The notes under the pieces were generated by a model, which was not told the origin of the DNA, did no database searches, and worked only from the letters and a program-made list of their open reading frames with translations. From assembly GCA_050246115.1 (NCBI GenBank), contig JBFWWP010000028.1, positions 1 to 64,000 of the forward strand: a stretch of 64,000 nt of DNA, in the 5' to 3' direction. Both the position numbers and the translations under genes were made by a program. The stretch comes from JBFWWP01 sp050246115 (GTDB lineage: Bacteria > Planctomycetota > UBA8108 > UBA1146 > JAJFFE01). Shown here in pieces: positions 50,807 through 58,666 of the stretch; the first letter of the stretch is position 1; every line of letters starts with the position of its first letter.

Positions 50807-51265
50807 ATGCAACGATACGCGGTACAGAAGAGCTTCATCCAGCACAAGGACCAGGTCGACCGGGACTGGTTCGTCGTCGACGCTTCCCAAGAGACCCTGG
50901 GACGCATGGCGACGCACATCGCGCGTCTCCTCATGGGGAAGCACAAGCCGACCTACACTCCGCACGTGGATTGCGGCGACTTCGTCGTCGTCACCCATGC
51001 CGCCAAGGTGAACGTAACTGGCAGGAAGTTGCAGCGTAAGCTTTATCACTTCCACACCGGTTTCATGGGCGGCCTATATGCGCACAACCTCGAATGGATG
51101 CTCGAGCACAAGCCCGACCAAGTCATTCGCTTGGCGGTCAAGCGCATGCTGCCGAAGTCGAAGCTCGCACGCCACATGCTGAGCAAGCTGAAGGTGTACG
51201 GTGGGCCCGAGCATGAGCACCAAGCGCAGCAACCACGGCCTATTTCCTTCGGCACGATGAGCTGA
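50807..51265 (+). CDS. rplM: 50S ribosomal protein L13
   Basis: The 152-residue product is a component of the large ribosomal subunit. The family pattern is clear: RDWFVVDASQETLGRMATHIARLLMGKHKPTYTP is followed by DCGDFVVVTHAAKVNVTGRK, the YHHTG-like YHFHTGF and a VKRMLPKSKLARHMLSKLKVYGG block. The usual spacing to rpsI and the gene order are kept. It has a short extra C-terminal tail after AQQPRPISF. It is probably transcribed from the promoter at 50527 across the gap. Confidence 0.97.
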   Translation: MQRYAVQKSFIQHKDQVDRDWFVVDASQETLGRMATHIARLLMGKHKPTYTPHVDCGDFVVVTHAAKVNVTGRKLQRKLYHFHTGFMGGLYAHNLEWMLEHKPDQVIRLAVKRMLPKSKLARHMLSKLKVYGGPEHEHQAQQPRPISFGTMS

Positions 51266-51342
51266 GTGCAACCCAGGACGACCTTCGTGGACCGAGCCGG
51301 TCCGGCGATGCAGCCGATGAAGATGAACAGGGGAACCAAACC

Positions 51343-51741
51343 TTGGTGAGCAAAGAGACCTACCAACTGGGTACCGGACGCCGCAAGACTTCGGTTGCGC
51401 GAGTGCGGGTTCGTCCGGGCACCGGACGGATCTTGGTGAATGGCAAACCGCTCAACGAGTACTTTCCGATCGAGCGGCACCAGCAAGCCGTCTTGGACCC
51501 ACTGCGGGCTACCAAGACCCTCAAGAGCCTCGACGTTTGGGCTCAGACCCACGGCGGCGGCGTCAGCGGCCAAGTCGGAGCGATGGTCATGGGACTCGGT
51601 CGAGCCTTGCTGGCGACCAGCCCGGAGCACATCGAAGCCATGCGGGCCGGCAAGTTCCTGACCCGTGACTCCCGTATGACCGAGCGCAAGAAGTACGGGC
51701 GGAAGAAGGCGCGGAAGTCGTTCCAGTTCTCCAAGCGCTGA
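51343..51741 (+). CDS. rpsI: 30S ribosomal protein S9
   Basis: The 132-residue product shows the S9 hallmarks: GTGRRKTSVARVRVRPGTG near the start, NGKPLNEYF, GGGVSGQVGAMVMGLGRAL, and the C-terminal LTRDSRMTERKKYGRKKARKSFQFSKR tail that reaches the ribosomal P site. I chose TTG at 51343, 9 bases after AGGGG; GTG at 51346 is an equally possible start, giving one residue less. It lies 77 bp after rplM and is followed by a terminator. Confidence 0.97.
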   Translation: MVSKETYQLGTGRRKTSVARVRVRPGTGRILVNGKPLNEYFPIERHQQAVLDPLRATKTLKSLDVWAQTHGGGVSGQVGAMVMGLGRALLATSPEHIEAMRAGKFLTRDSRMTERKKYGRKKARKSFQFSKR

Positions 51742-52120
51742 TCCGAACCCTCTTGCATGCGAGCCTGGCCCGCGGGAGTCGTGTCTCTCGTGGGCCGGTT
51801 TCGTTTGTGGCCTGCCTCTGCTTCCTGAGTTTGACCCACGCCATTGCCCTCCAGAGTCGTCGACGCGAGCACCGCCCGTCGCGATCGTCAGGGTCATCCC
51901 AGGAGCGACTGCCGATGGGGCCCTCACCGCCTGAACGGGGACGAAGCGGACCCTGAACCGGCCCGGCCCAACCAACCCCGCTTCCCGGTGCCGTCGGTTC
52001 CTCCGCGGCGACGTTGCGCCCTCGAGAGTCGACGCAAGTCCTTCCGACCCTCGACCGATAACGCAAGGGGCGAGACGCTCGTCACCGTCGGAGAACTCCG
52101 CCACTGAAGGAAGTCCTGTC
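51742..52120. other. 379-bp spacer between rpsI and the STAS gene
   Basis: It holds the rpsI terminator at 51767-51806. Beyond that I see no clear promoter or other element. An AAGGAAG ribosome-binding site lies 7 bases before the STAS gene start. Confidence 0.45.
51767..51806 (+). terminator. Rho-independent terminator of rplM-rpsI
   Basis: A 12-bp stem (51767-51778 with 51785-51796, two G-U pairs) with a 6-base loop, followed by GGTTTCGTTT. The tail resembles that of the terminators at 44289 and 56039. Confidence 0.75.
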
Positions 52121-52483
52121 ATGCCGCACCCAACACAGCCGGTCGTGGTCCGAATCATCCCGCAAGGTGACTTCCATTGGGTCCAGATCGAAGGCGCCAT
52201 CTGCGACGCTGGTTCCGACACGGTTCGCGACGACGTGAGCCACGCCATGGAGAAGAGCCAAAGCCCGTTCCTGATCGATCTGCAGCGGGTGGACTACGTG
52301 TCGAGTGCCGGCGTCGGGGTTCTCGTCGGCCTCTTGAAGAAGGCTCGCCAACGGGGATCGACGCTGACGATCTGCGGGCTCAACAGCGATCTCCAGGAAC
52401 TCTTCGCCCTGACCCAGCTCGACCGCGTGTTCACCATCGCGACCGACGCCGAGGCCTACGTGCGGTCGATCCCCGCGCGCTGA
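52121..52483 (+). CDS. STAS-domain anti-sigma factor antagonist
   Basis: The 120-residue product is a single STAS domain, as in SpoIIAA/RsbV. The conserved switch loop is FLIDLQRVDYVSSAGVGVL, with the phosphorylatable serine at S61 or S62. In partner-switching systems a kinase phosphorylates this serine and the unphosphorylated form binds the anti-sigma factor. No anti-sigma kinase or phosphatase gene is adjacent, so the partners are elsewhere. It stands alone between the ribosomal operon terminator and the NHL lipoprotein gene. Confidence 0.88.
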   Translation: MPHPTQPVVVRIIPQGDFHWVQIEGAICDAGSDTVRDDVSHAMEKSQSPFLIDLQRVDYVSSAGVGVLVGLLKKARQRGSTLTICGLNSDLQELFALTQLDRVFTIATDAEAYVRSIPAR

Positions 52484-52796
52484 TCCCATCCTGCTCCTGC
52501 GCAGTCTTCCCGCGCACCCGGTCGTCCCAGACGGCACGGCCGGCCGGAGTCTCGAGCTTCCCATCCCGAGTGCGCGACGCCCGACGGCTTCGGAGCCGTT
52601 TCCGACTCGCGACTCCGTCACCGCCAGCTTCCCGGCCGCCGGGATCTGTGGCCGTCCCAGGGGTCAAGCCAGGTAGGCGTGGCAACCGAAGATGTCCAAC
52701 GAGACTCCCTCCACCTCGACGGCTGGCCAGCCGGGCGTCGAGTCGAAGATGAACTTCCAGAAGAGTTGGGTCCCCACGGACCCAGAAAGGGTCGGG
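52484..52796. other. 313-bp spacer before the NHL lipoprotein gene
   Basis: No clear promoter, riboswitch or terminator was recognised. An in-frame ATG at 52692 would extend the next protein by 35 residues but places the signal peptide too far inside. Confidence 0.4.
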
Positions 52797-55700
52797 ATGA
52801 AGCAACGAGACACGGGAACTGCGGGAACTCGGGGAGCGCGACAGCTTGCTGGGTCGCTGATCACGGCCGCTGCTCTGATCGCAGTTGGGTGCAGTGGGTC
52901 GAGTTCGAGTTCCTCGACGAGTGTGGCCGGGACCGGACCGTCGATGTCGGCCGTGCACTTCGTCGACGTCGACGGCAACGGGGTCGACGAGGGAGACCTC
53001 TTGGTCGTCACCTTCGACGGCGCGGTGTACATCACCTCGACCGAGGCCACCGCCTTCGTCTTCGATTCAACGCTCGACACCTTGGGTACCGCGCCGACTC
53101 AGTCCCAAAGCGTGGCCGGGGCAACCCGCGTCGAGGTCGTGCTGGGTGCCGCCGCGAGCTTTCAGCCGGCAACCAGCCTCCTGAACGTGCGCTCGAGTTC
53201 CTCGCTGAACGTCCGCGGGACCAGCGGTTCGGCGGCGAGCACGGCCACTGCGTCCCTGGCGGTGCTCGATCGCACCGCAACCGCTCCGACCTTGGTGGCA
53301 GCCTACTACGATGACGTCGACCTCGACGGAACCATCAATGTGGGCGATACGGTGCTTTGCGAGTTCGACAAGCCGATCGCGATTGGCGGCACGGAGACGG
53401 TCGCTGGGAACTTCTCGGTGCCGGTGACCTCGGACTCCTTCGGCGCCGGGGCTTCACTCACGGCCTTCACCGCTGGCGCGGGCAATCGTTGCGCGCTGAT
53501 CACCCTGGGCACTTCACCGGTGCTCACGGTCAGTGGGACCTTCGACGCCGGAACCACGACTGCCGGCAGTCCTTCAGGCATCGTCACGGCGACTCCCGGG
53601 ATCACCGACGTGAACCTGGCGAACACCGCTACCGACGCGATCTCGGTCGATCTGGGCATCAAGACCAGTCGGCGCTTCCTTACCGGGCTCGAAGCATCGC
53701 TGTTCCCAGGGAATCTCGACGCGCTCACGCCGGATGTCGGTGCGAATGGCTTCTTCTCACCCGGCGGCGTGCATCATTTCGACGGATCGATGACGCTCGG
53801 CGGCAACACCGTGAACGTCGATCTGCTCTTCGTTGCGGACACCGACAACCATCGCGTCCTCATTTTCGACGGCAAGCCCAATGGCAACAACGCCAGCGCA
53901 GCAGTGGTGCTGGGACAAGCCGATCTCAACTCCAATCTCGCGAACCAAAGCAGCGCCTCCGCAGCCGACCCGACGGCCTCGACCCTCTGGTCACCCGCCG
54001 ACGTTCACTTCGACGCCACCTCGAACCAACTCTATGTCAGCGACACCGGTAACCATCGAATCCTGGTGTTCGACGCTGTGGTGGACAACCTGGGGACCCT
54101 CGACTTGACCGACGGGGTGGCAGCCGATCGCGTGCTCGGCCAGCCCACGTTCACCTCCCGCCAAGCCAACCAGGGTGCGAACGCGCCCACGAGCCGGTCG
54201 CTCCGGTCGCCCAAGGGGATTCATGTCGACGACGGTCAAGTCGCCGTCGCGGACAGCGGGAACAACCGTGTGTTGGTGTGGAGCAGCATCCCCTCGGCGA
54301 GCAACGCCGCGGCCAGCACGGTCCTGGGACAGTCGAGTTTCGTTCTCGCCCTCGCCAACCAAGGTGGGGCGGCGAGCGCCAGTTCGCTCAGCGGTCCAGA
54401 GGATGTGTTCATCGATGCGGACTTCGACGCGAACGGCTCGAGCGGAGCCTTGCTGATCGCCGACACCGGCAATCACCGAGTCTTGGTCTTCGAAACCGCG
54501 AGTCCGGCCACTGGGGCCAGCGCGGACGTTGCTCTGGGACAAGCTAACCTGACGGCGACCACCGCCGCTACGACCGCCACCGGGTTGAACGGTCCGACCG
54601 GCGTCTATGGCGTGGCGGGTGGCACCGATCGCATCTATGTGGCCGACCGCTCGAATCACCGTGTGATGGTGTACTCCTTCGACGGCGCGGTCGGCGGCGA
54701 CCTGACCAACGGCGAGTCGGGCGTAGCGATCGGGCAGGCCGACAACGTCACGGGCACGAGCAACCAGGGTGGCACGCCGTCGTTGAGTACGATGTCGTCG
54801 CCCTCCCGGGTTACGTTTGGAAGCGGCAGCATGGGTTCAGACTTGTTCGTCGCCGACACGGACAACCACCGTGTCCTCGACTACCTCGCGCTGCCCACCG
54901 CCAATGGCACGGCGGCCGACCTGTTCCAGGGTCAGACCATGGCGGCGAGTTCGGACGCGAACGGTCACCGCATGAACCAGCCGCAGGCTCTCGCGATCAG
55001 CGCTGGCATGCTCTTCGTCGCGGACACGCTCAATCACCGGTGCCTGATCTACAACACGATACCGACAGCCGGCGATCCGGCCCCCGACCTCTACGTCGGC
55101 CAGGCGAACGGTGACGACACGTTGGCCAACCAAGGTGGCACGGCGGCGCTCGGCACGCTGTCGGCACCGGGCGGCATCGCCACCGATGGTACCCGTCTGA
55201 TCGTGGCGGACACGGGCAACAACCGCGTTTTGATCTTCAACACGATCCCGGTTGCTGACGGCACCGCGGCGGACCTCGTACTCGGCCAAGCGAACGGCAC
55301 GACGAGCACGGCCAATGCCGGCGGTGTTTCGGGCGCGCGCATGTCAGCACCGACCGCGGTCTTCGTGTCCGGTACCCAGTTGTTCGTGTGTGATCGCGAC
55401 AACCACCGTGTTCTGGTGTTCGACGACATTACGACGGTCGCCACGGGGGCGGCGGCAGACTGGGTCATCGGCCAAGACGATTTCGTGTCGAACCTGCCCA
55501 ACCACGGGGGCGAAGTCGCCGCCGATCGTCTCGACAGCCCGGGCGGAGTGGCGGTCGTGGGGAGCGCGCTACTCGTGGCGGACACCGGCAACCACCGTGT
55601 GCTCGGCTGGTCCGCCGTGCCATCGAGCAACGGTACCGACGCGGACTTTGCCCTGGGTCAGGCGAACCTGCTGGCCAACGCCGCCTCGACCGGCACCAAG

Positions 55701-55979
55701 CGCATGAGTGGTCCGACCGGGATCGCCAGCGATGGTACCGGGTTGTTGATCGCGGACACCGACAACAACCGTGTGCTGTTCTACGCGACCGTGCCGACCA
55801 CGACCAATGCCAGCCCGTCGAACATTTTGGGGCAGAGTGGATTCGGCTCGGGCACGGCCAATCAGGGCAGTGCCACGCCGAGCGCGTCGTCGCTTTCGTC
55901 GCCCATGGGGCTCTTCTTCGACGGTACCGATGGCTGGGTCGTGGACCAGAAGAACAGCCGCCTCGCTCGCTTCCGATAG
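52797..55979 (+). CDS. lipoprotein with 12 NHL-type beta-propeller repeats
   Basis: The 1060-residue product starts with a signal ending in a lipobox (LIAVGC, Cys at residue 31) and a Ser-rich spacer. Residues about 50-310 form beta-rich domains with two Asp-rich Ca-binding-like loops (DVDGNGVDEGD and DVDLDGTINVGD). The rest contains twelve NHL-type units with a core such as LFVADTDNHRVLIFD, LLIADTGNHRVLVFE or IYVADRSNHRVMVY. Most are separated by a second motif, LGQANL followed by NQGG. Twelve units could make two six-bladed propellers. ATG at 52797 is preferred, with AAAGGG upstream. The protein is likely outside the inner membrane; its ligand is unknown. Confidence 0.83.
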   Translation: MKQRDTGTAGTRGARQLAGSLITAAALIAVGCSGSSSSSSTSVAGTGPSMSAVHFVDVDGNGVDEGDLLVVTFDGAVYITSTEATAFVFDSTLDTLGTAPTQSQSVAGATRVEVVLGAAASFQPATSLLNVRSSSSLNVRGTSGSAASTATASLAVLDRTATAPTLVAAYYDDVDLDGTINVGDTVLCEFDKPIAIGGTETVAGNFSVPVTSDSFGAGASLTAFTAGAGNRCALITLGTSPVLTVSGTFDAGTTTAGSPSGIVTATPGITDVNLANTATDAISVDLGIKTSRRFLTGLEASLFPGNLDALTPDVGANGFFSPGGVHHFDGSMTLGGNTVNVDLLFVADTDNHRVLIFDGKPNGNNASAAVVLGQADLNSNLANQSSASAADPTASTLWSPADVHFDATSNQLYVSDTGNHRILVFDAVVDNLGTLDLTDGVAADRVLGQPTFTSRQANQGANAPTSRSLRSPKGIHVDDGQVAVADSGNNRVLVWSSIPSASNAAASTVLGQSSFVLALANQGGAASASSLSGPEDVFIDADFDANGSSGALLIADTGNHRVLVFETASPATGASADVALGQANLTATTAATTATGLNGPTGVYGVAGGTDRIYVADRSNHRVMVYSFDGAVGGDLTNGESGVAIGQADNVTGTSNQGGTPSLSTMSSPSRVTFGSGSMGSDLFVADTDNHRVLDYLALPTANGTAADLFQGQTMAASSDANGHRMNQPQALAISAGMLFVADTLNHRCLIYNTIPTAGDPAPDLYVGQANGDDTLANQGGTAALGTLSAPGGIATDGTRLIVADTGNNRVLIFNTIPVADGTAADLVLGQANGTTSTANAGGVSGARMSAPTAVFVSGTQLFVCDRDNHRVLVFDDITTVATGAAADWVIGQDDFVSNLPNHGGEVAADRLDSPGGVAVVGSALLVADTGNHRVLGWSAVPSSNGTDADFALGQANLLANAASTGTKRMSGPTGIASDGTGLLIADTDNNRVLFYATVPTTTNASPSNILGQSGFGSGTANQGSATPSASSLSSPMGLFFDGTDGWVVDQKNSRLARFR

Positions 55980-56038
55980 TCCGCGGCCGAGCCCCGAGAA
56001 TCACGAACGGCTCGCGGGCGAGTCGAACAGAACCACCG

Positions 56039-56080
56039 AACCGAGCCAGCCGTCATCCGGCTGGCTCGGTTCGTTTCGTT
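56039..56080 (+). terminator. strong Rho-independent terminator of the NHL gene
   Basis: A perfect 14-bp stem (56039-56052 with 56058-56071) with a 5-base loop, followed by CGTTTCGTT. Confidence 0.85.
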
Positions 56081-56146
56081 CCTCGGTCGTGTCGGGAGCG
56101 TGCGGGTCAGGAGTCCGAGCAAGACCCTACGAGTCGGGGACGAGCG

Positions 56147-56246
56147 NNNNNNNNNNNNNNNNNNNNNNNNNNNNNNNNNNNNNNNNNNNNNNNNNNNNNN
56201 NNNNNNNNNNNNNNNNNNNNNNNNNNNNNNNNNNNNNNNNNNNNNN
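56147..56246. other. scaffold gap (100 N)
   Basis: Exactly 100 N. Tandem 16-bp repeats begin 10 bp to its right, so repetition may have broken the assembly. Confidence 0.95.
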
Positions 56247-56255
56247 GAGCGAGTC

Positions 56256-56287
56256 GTTTCAGAGAGAGTTGGTTTCAGAGAGAGTTG
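56256..56287. repeat. two tandem 16-bp repeats beside the gap
   Basis: GTTTCAGAGAGAGTTG occurs at 56256-56271 and again at 56272-56287 without change. More copies may lie in the gap. The last two bases fall within the 3' CCA of tRNA-Leu. Confidence 0.8.
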
Positions 56288-56372
56288 GTGCCAGAGGTGG
56301 GACTCGAACCCACACTCCCTTGCGGGAACCAGATTTTGAGTCTAGCGCGTCTGCCAATTTCGCCACTCTGGC
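56286..56372 (-). tRNA. tRNA-Leu (anticodon CAA)
   Basis: Read on the minus strand, the 87-nt sequence folds as a class II tRNA. The acceptor GCCAGAG pairs with CTCTGGC. The anticodon stem CTAGA/TCTGG encloses the loop CTCAAAA with anticodon CAA (reads UUG). A long variable arm (CCCGCAAGGG) and a T-arm with GGTTCGAGTCC follow. The 3' CCA is encoded. Confidence 0.93.
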
Positions 56373-56394
56373 TTGAGGTCCGACATTCTAGAGC

Positions 56395-57006
56395 CTAACG
56401 CGAGTTCGGCAACCCCTTTGGTGAGTCCGGAAACGGCTGCAAGGCTCGGGGTGGACCCAGCACTTCGATGCCTTGCACGACGCGGCGTAGTTCGATGGGC
56501 GAGAGCCGCCCGAAGGCGACGGCGGCGGGAGCCACCGACCGCTTCCGTGGGTGTGGAGGCTGCTCGCGCAACTTCGGGTCACGAGTACCCCGGCGCGGTG
56601 CCACGACCGGAGGTGGTGCCCCTCGCGGCTGCGGCGGGCGTGGAGGCAGCATCTGCGCAGCTTGCTGAATCAGAAGTCGCTGAAGCTCCGACCCCATGAC
56701 CCGCGGCTCCTGTCGCCCGACGCCGATCCCCGGAGTCGCCGGTCGCACCGGCGGCGGCAGTGGCGGTGGCGGTGGCGGTGGTGGGGCAGTGCGTACCGCG
56801 CGGTCGTCGTCCTCTTCGAACTCCCATTCACCGTCGAAATCGTCGTCCGGCTCGGCCCGAGCCGGTTCCGAATCGACCCGAATCACCGGTCGAGGTTGGC
56901 TCGGAACCCGGGCGGTGGCTTCGCTCAGGACGCGCAGCAGCCAACGCAGAGCCGGGAAGATGACGAAGAAGGCGATCAGCAGCCAGAAGCGAACATCGTC
57001 GTTCAC
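56395..57006 (-). CDS. small single-span protein with acidic and poly-proline region
   Basis: I do not recognise the 203-residue product. It has one N-terminal membrane span (FWLLIAFFVIFPALRWLL), an acidic stretch around residues 50-68, a run of about a dozen prolines near 75-87, and a basic C-terminal part containing LSPIELRRVVQGIEVLGPPRAL. Its start overlaps the floA stop by 4 bp (57003-57006), so it is translationally coupled with floA and is the last gene of the NfeD-FloA run. Similar small proteins often follow floA in planctomycetes, which would support an accessory role; that is from memory and not certain. Confidence 0.65.
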   Translation of the reverse strand: MNDDVRFWLLIAFFVIFPALRWLLRVLSEATARVPSQPRPVIRVDSEPARAEPDDDFDGEWEFEEDDDRAVRTAPPPPPPPPLPPPVRPATPGIGVGRQEPRVMGSELQRLLIQQAAQMLPPRPPQPRGAPPPVVAPRRGTRDPKLREQPPHPRKRSVAPAAVAFGRLSPIELRRVVQGIEVLGPPRALQPFPDSPKGLPNSR

Positions 57007-58022
57007 TCGTCGCGCTCCCGTTCGCCACCCGCGATCTCATCCCGCATTCTCGTATCGGCTTGCAGGTTCCGAAGTCGGTAGTAGTCCATGATGCCCAAGT
57101 TGCCCGACCGGAAGGCGTTCGCGATCGCCATCGGGATCTCGGCTTCGGCGAGGACGACCTTGGCCCGGTTGGCCGCGACCTCGGCGATCATCTCTTGTTC
57201 GCGCGCGACGGCCAGCGCCCGCTTCTGCTCCGCCATGGCCTGGGCCACTTGCTTGTCCGCCTCGGCCTGTTCGGCTTGAAGCTTGGCCCCGATGTTCTCG
57301 CCCACGTCGACATCGGCGATGTCGATCGAGACGATCTCGAATGCGGTTTCTGCGTCCAAGCCCTTCTCGAGAACCTTCAGCGAGATCTTGTCCGGGTTCG
57401 CCAATACGATCTTGTGGGTCTCCGATGAGCCGATCGTCGTCACGATGCCCTCGCCGACCCGGGCGATGATCGTCTCTTCGGTAGCGCCGCCGACCAGCCG
57501 GTCGAGGTTGGTCCGCACCGTCACCCGCGCCTTGGCTCGCAACTGAATCCCATCGCCCGCCACGGCGTCGACCGTCGCCCGACCTTTGGCTGGATCGGGG
57601 CAGTCGATGACCTTGGGCAGCACGCTCGTACGCACCGCGTCATACACGTCACGACCGGCGAGGTCGATGGCGGCGGCCTTGTCGAAGACCAGCGGGATAT
57701 TGGCCTTGTTGGCGGCGATCAGCGCCTGCACCACGCGGCGCACGTTCCCCTTGGCGAGAAAGTGCGACTCCAGCAAGTCGACGTTCAGCACGAGGCCAGC
57801 CTTCGAAGCCATGATCAGAGACTCGATGATCATGCGCGCATTGACCTTCCGCAGCCACATGCCGACGAAGGCCTTCACGGATACTGGGCAACCCGAGAAC
57901 AGGGCCTGGATGTACAGACGGCCGAAGCTGAGGAAGAAAATGAAACCCACGATGAGCAGCAAGACCAGGACGAAGATCGAACCGTAGATCAGTATCTCTG
58001 AAGTTTCTGCGAGCACCGGCAT
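57003..58022 (-). CDS. floA: flotillin-like protein FloA
   Basis: FloA organises functional membrane microdomains. The 339-residue product has an N-terminal membrane hairpin (YGSIFVLVLLLIVGFIFFLSFGRLYIQA), then the SPFH-like domain specific to the FloA/YqfA family (SGCPVSVKAFVGMWLRKVNARMIIESLI, then RAKARVTVRTNLDRLVGGA). A C-terminal coiled coil rich in Ala, Glu and Gln follows (EQAEADKQVAQAMAEQKRALAVAREQ). Length and motif order match the family. It follows two nfeD genes on the same strand, the standard pairing of flotillins with NfeD proteins. Confidence 0.93.
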   Translation of the reverse strand: MPVLAETSEILIYGSIFVLVLLLIVGFIFFLSFGRLYIQALFSGCPVSVKAFVGMWLRKVNARMIIESLIMASKAGLVLNVDLLESHFLAKGNVRRVVQALIAANKANIPLVFDKAAAIDLAGRDVYDAVRTSVLPKVIDCPDPAKGRATVDAVAGDGIQLRAKARVTVRTNLDRLVGGATEETIIARVGEGIVTTIGSSETHKIVLANPDKISLKVLEKGLDAETAFEIVSIDIADVDVGENIGAKLQAEQAEADKQVAQAMAEQKRALAVAREQEMIAEVAANRAKVVLAEAEIPMAIANAFRSGNLGIMDYYRLRNLQADTRMRDEIAGGERERDE

Positions 58023-58201
58023 TCGAAAACCTCCAGCTTCGTCGAGCGAGCGTTGGTCGAGTGAGCCTCGGCGCGCGAGTGCTCACGTTGTGTAGTCGAG
58101 GCTCTCTCGAGCCGAACCTGGAACTTACTTGCGGCGCCGGGACAACGCAAGACGGCTATCGTCGAGTCCATGGTGGCGTCAGCACGAGGTCGCCGACAGG
58201 T

Positions 58202-58666
58202 TCAGGCCCTCCGTACCACGATCCGGTTCCCCGACGTCGACACCACGAGCACCGCGGCCCCGGCTTCGATGAAGGTCCCGTTGCTGACCACCTGAAACCG
58301 TTGCCCGTCGATCGTCGCGATCCCCGCGGGACGCAACGCCGAGGTTGCGTGCCCGACCTGTCCTATGATGCGAGTTGCAGCCTCGACGTCCCTGCCCGAG
58401 GAATCGGCGCCTCGTAGAGTCGTCCGGAGTTCGAGGCGACGCACCCCCCAGAAGAACGTCACGACGAGATAGGCAGCGGTGAACAAGACGAAGAAGACCC
58501 CGAGGAGCACGTAGCCGCTGGTGAACAAGGAATAGAGTGAGTAGGCGAGGCAGGCGACCGCGAAGAGACCGATGATGCCGGCGGAGGGAACGAAGAGTTC
58601 CAGGAGGAAGAGCCCCAGCGCCACCGCGTAGAGCAGGACCGCTGCGATGACACCGAGCGGATTCAC
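58202..58666 (-). CDS. short NfeD-family membrane protein
   Basis: The 154-residue product has an N-terminal membrane region of three to four spans (GVIAAVLLYAVALGLFLLELFVPSAGIIGLFAVACLAYSLYSLF...) and a C-terminal OB-fold domain (GQVGHATSALRPAGIATIDGQRFQVVSNGTFIEAGAAVLVV). This is the short NfeD form that partners a flotillin. It lies between the long NfeD protease-type gene (4-bp overlap at 58663-58666) and floA (179 bp downstream). Confidence 0.85.
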   Translation of the reverse strand: MNPLGVIAAVLLYAVALGLFLLELFVPSAGIIGLFAVACLAYSLYSLFTSGYVLLGVFFVLFTAAYLVVTFFWGVRRLELRTTLRGADSSGRDVEAATRIIGQVGHATSALRPAGIATIDGQRFQVVSNGTFIEAGAAVLVVSTSGNRIVVRRA

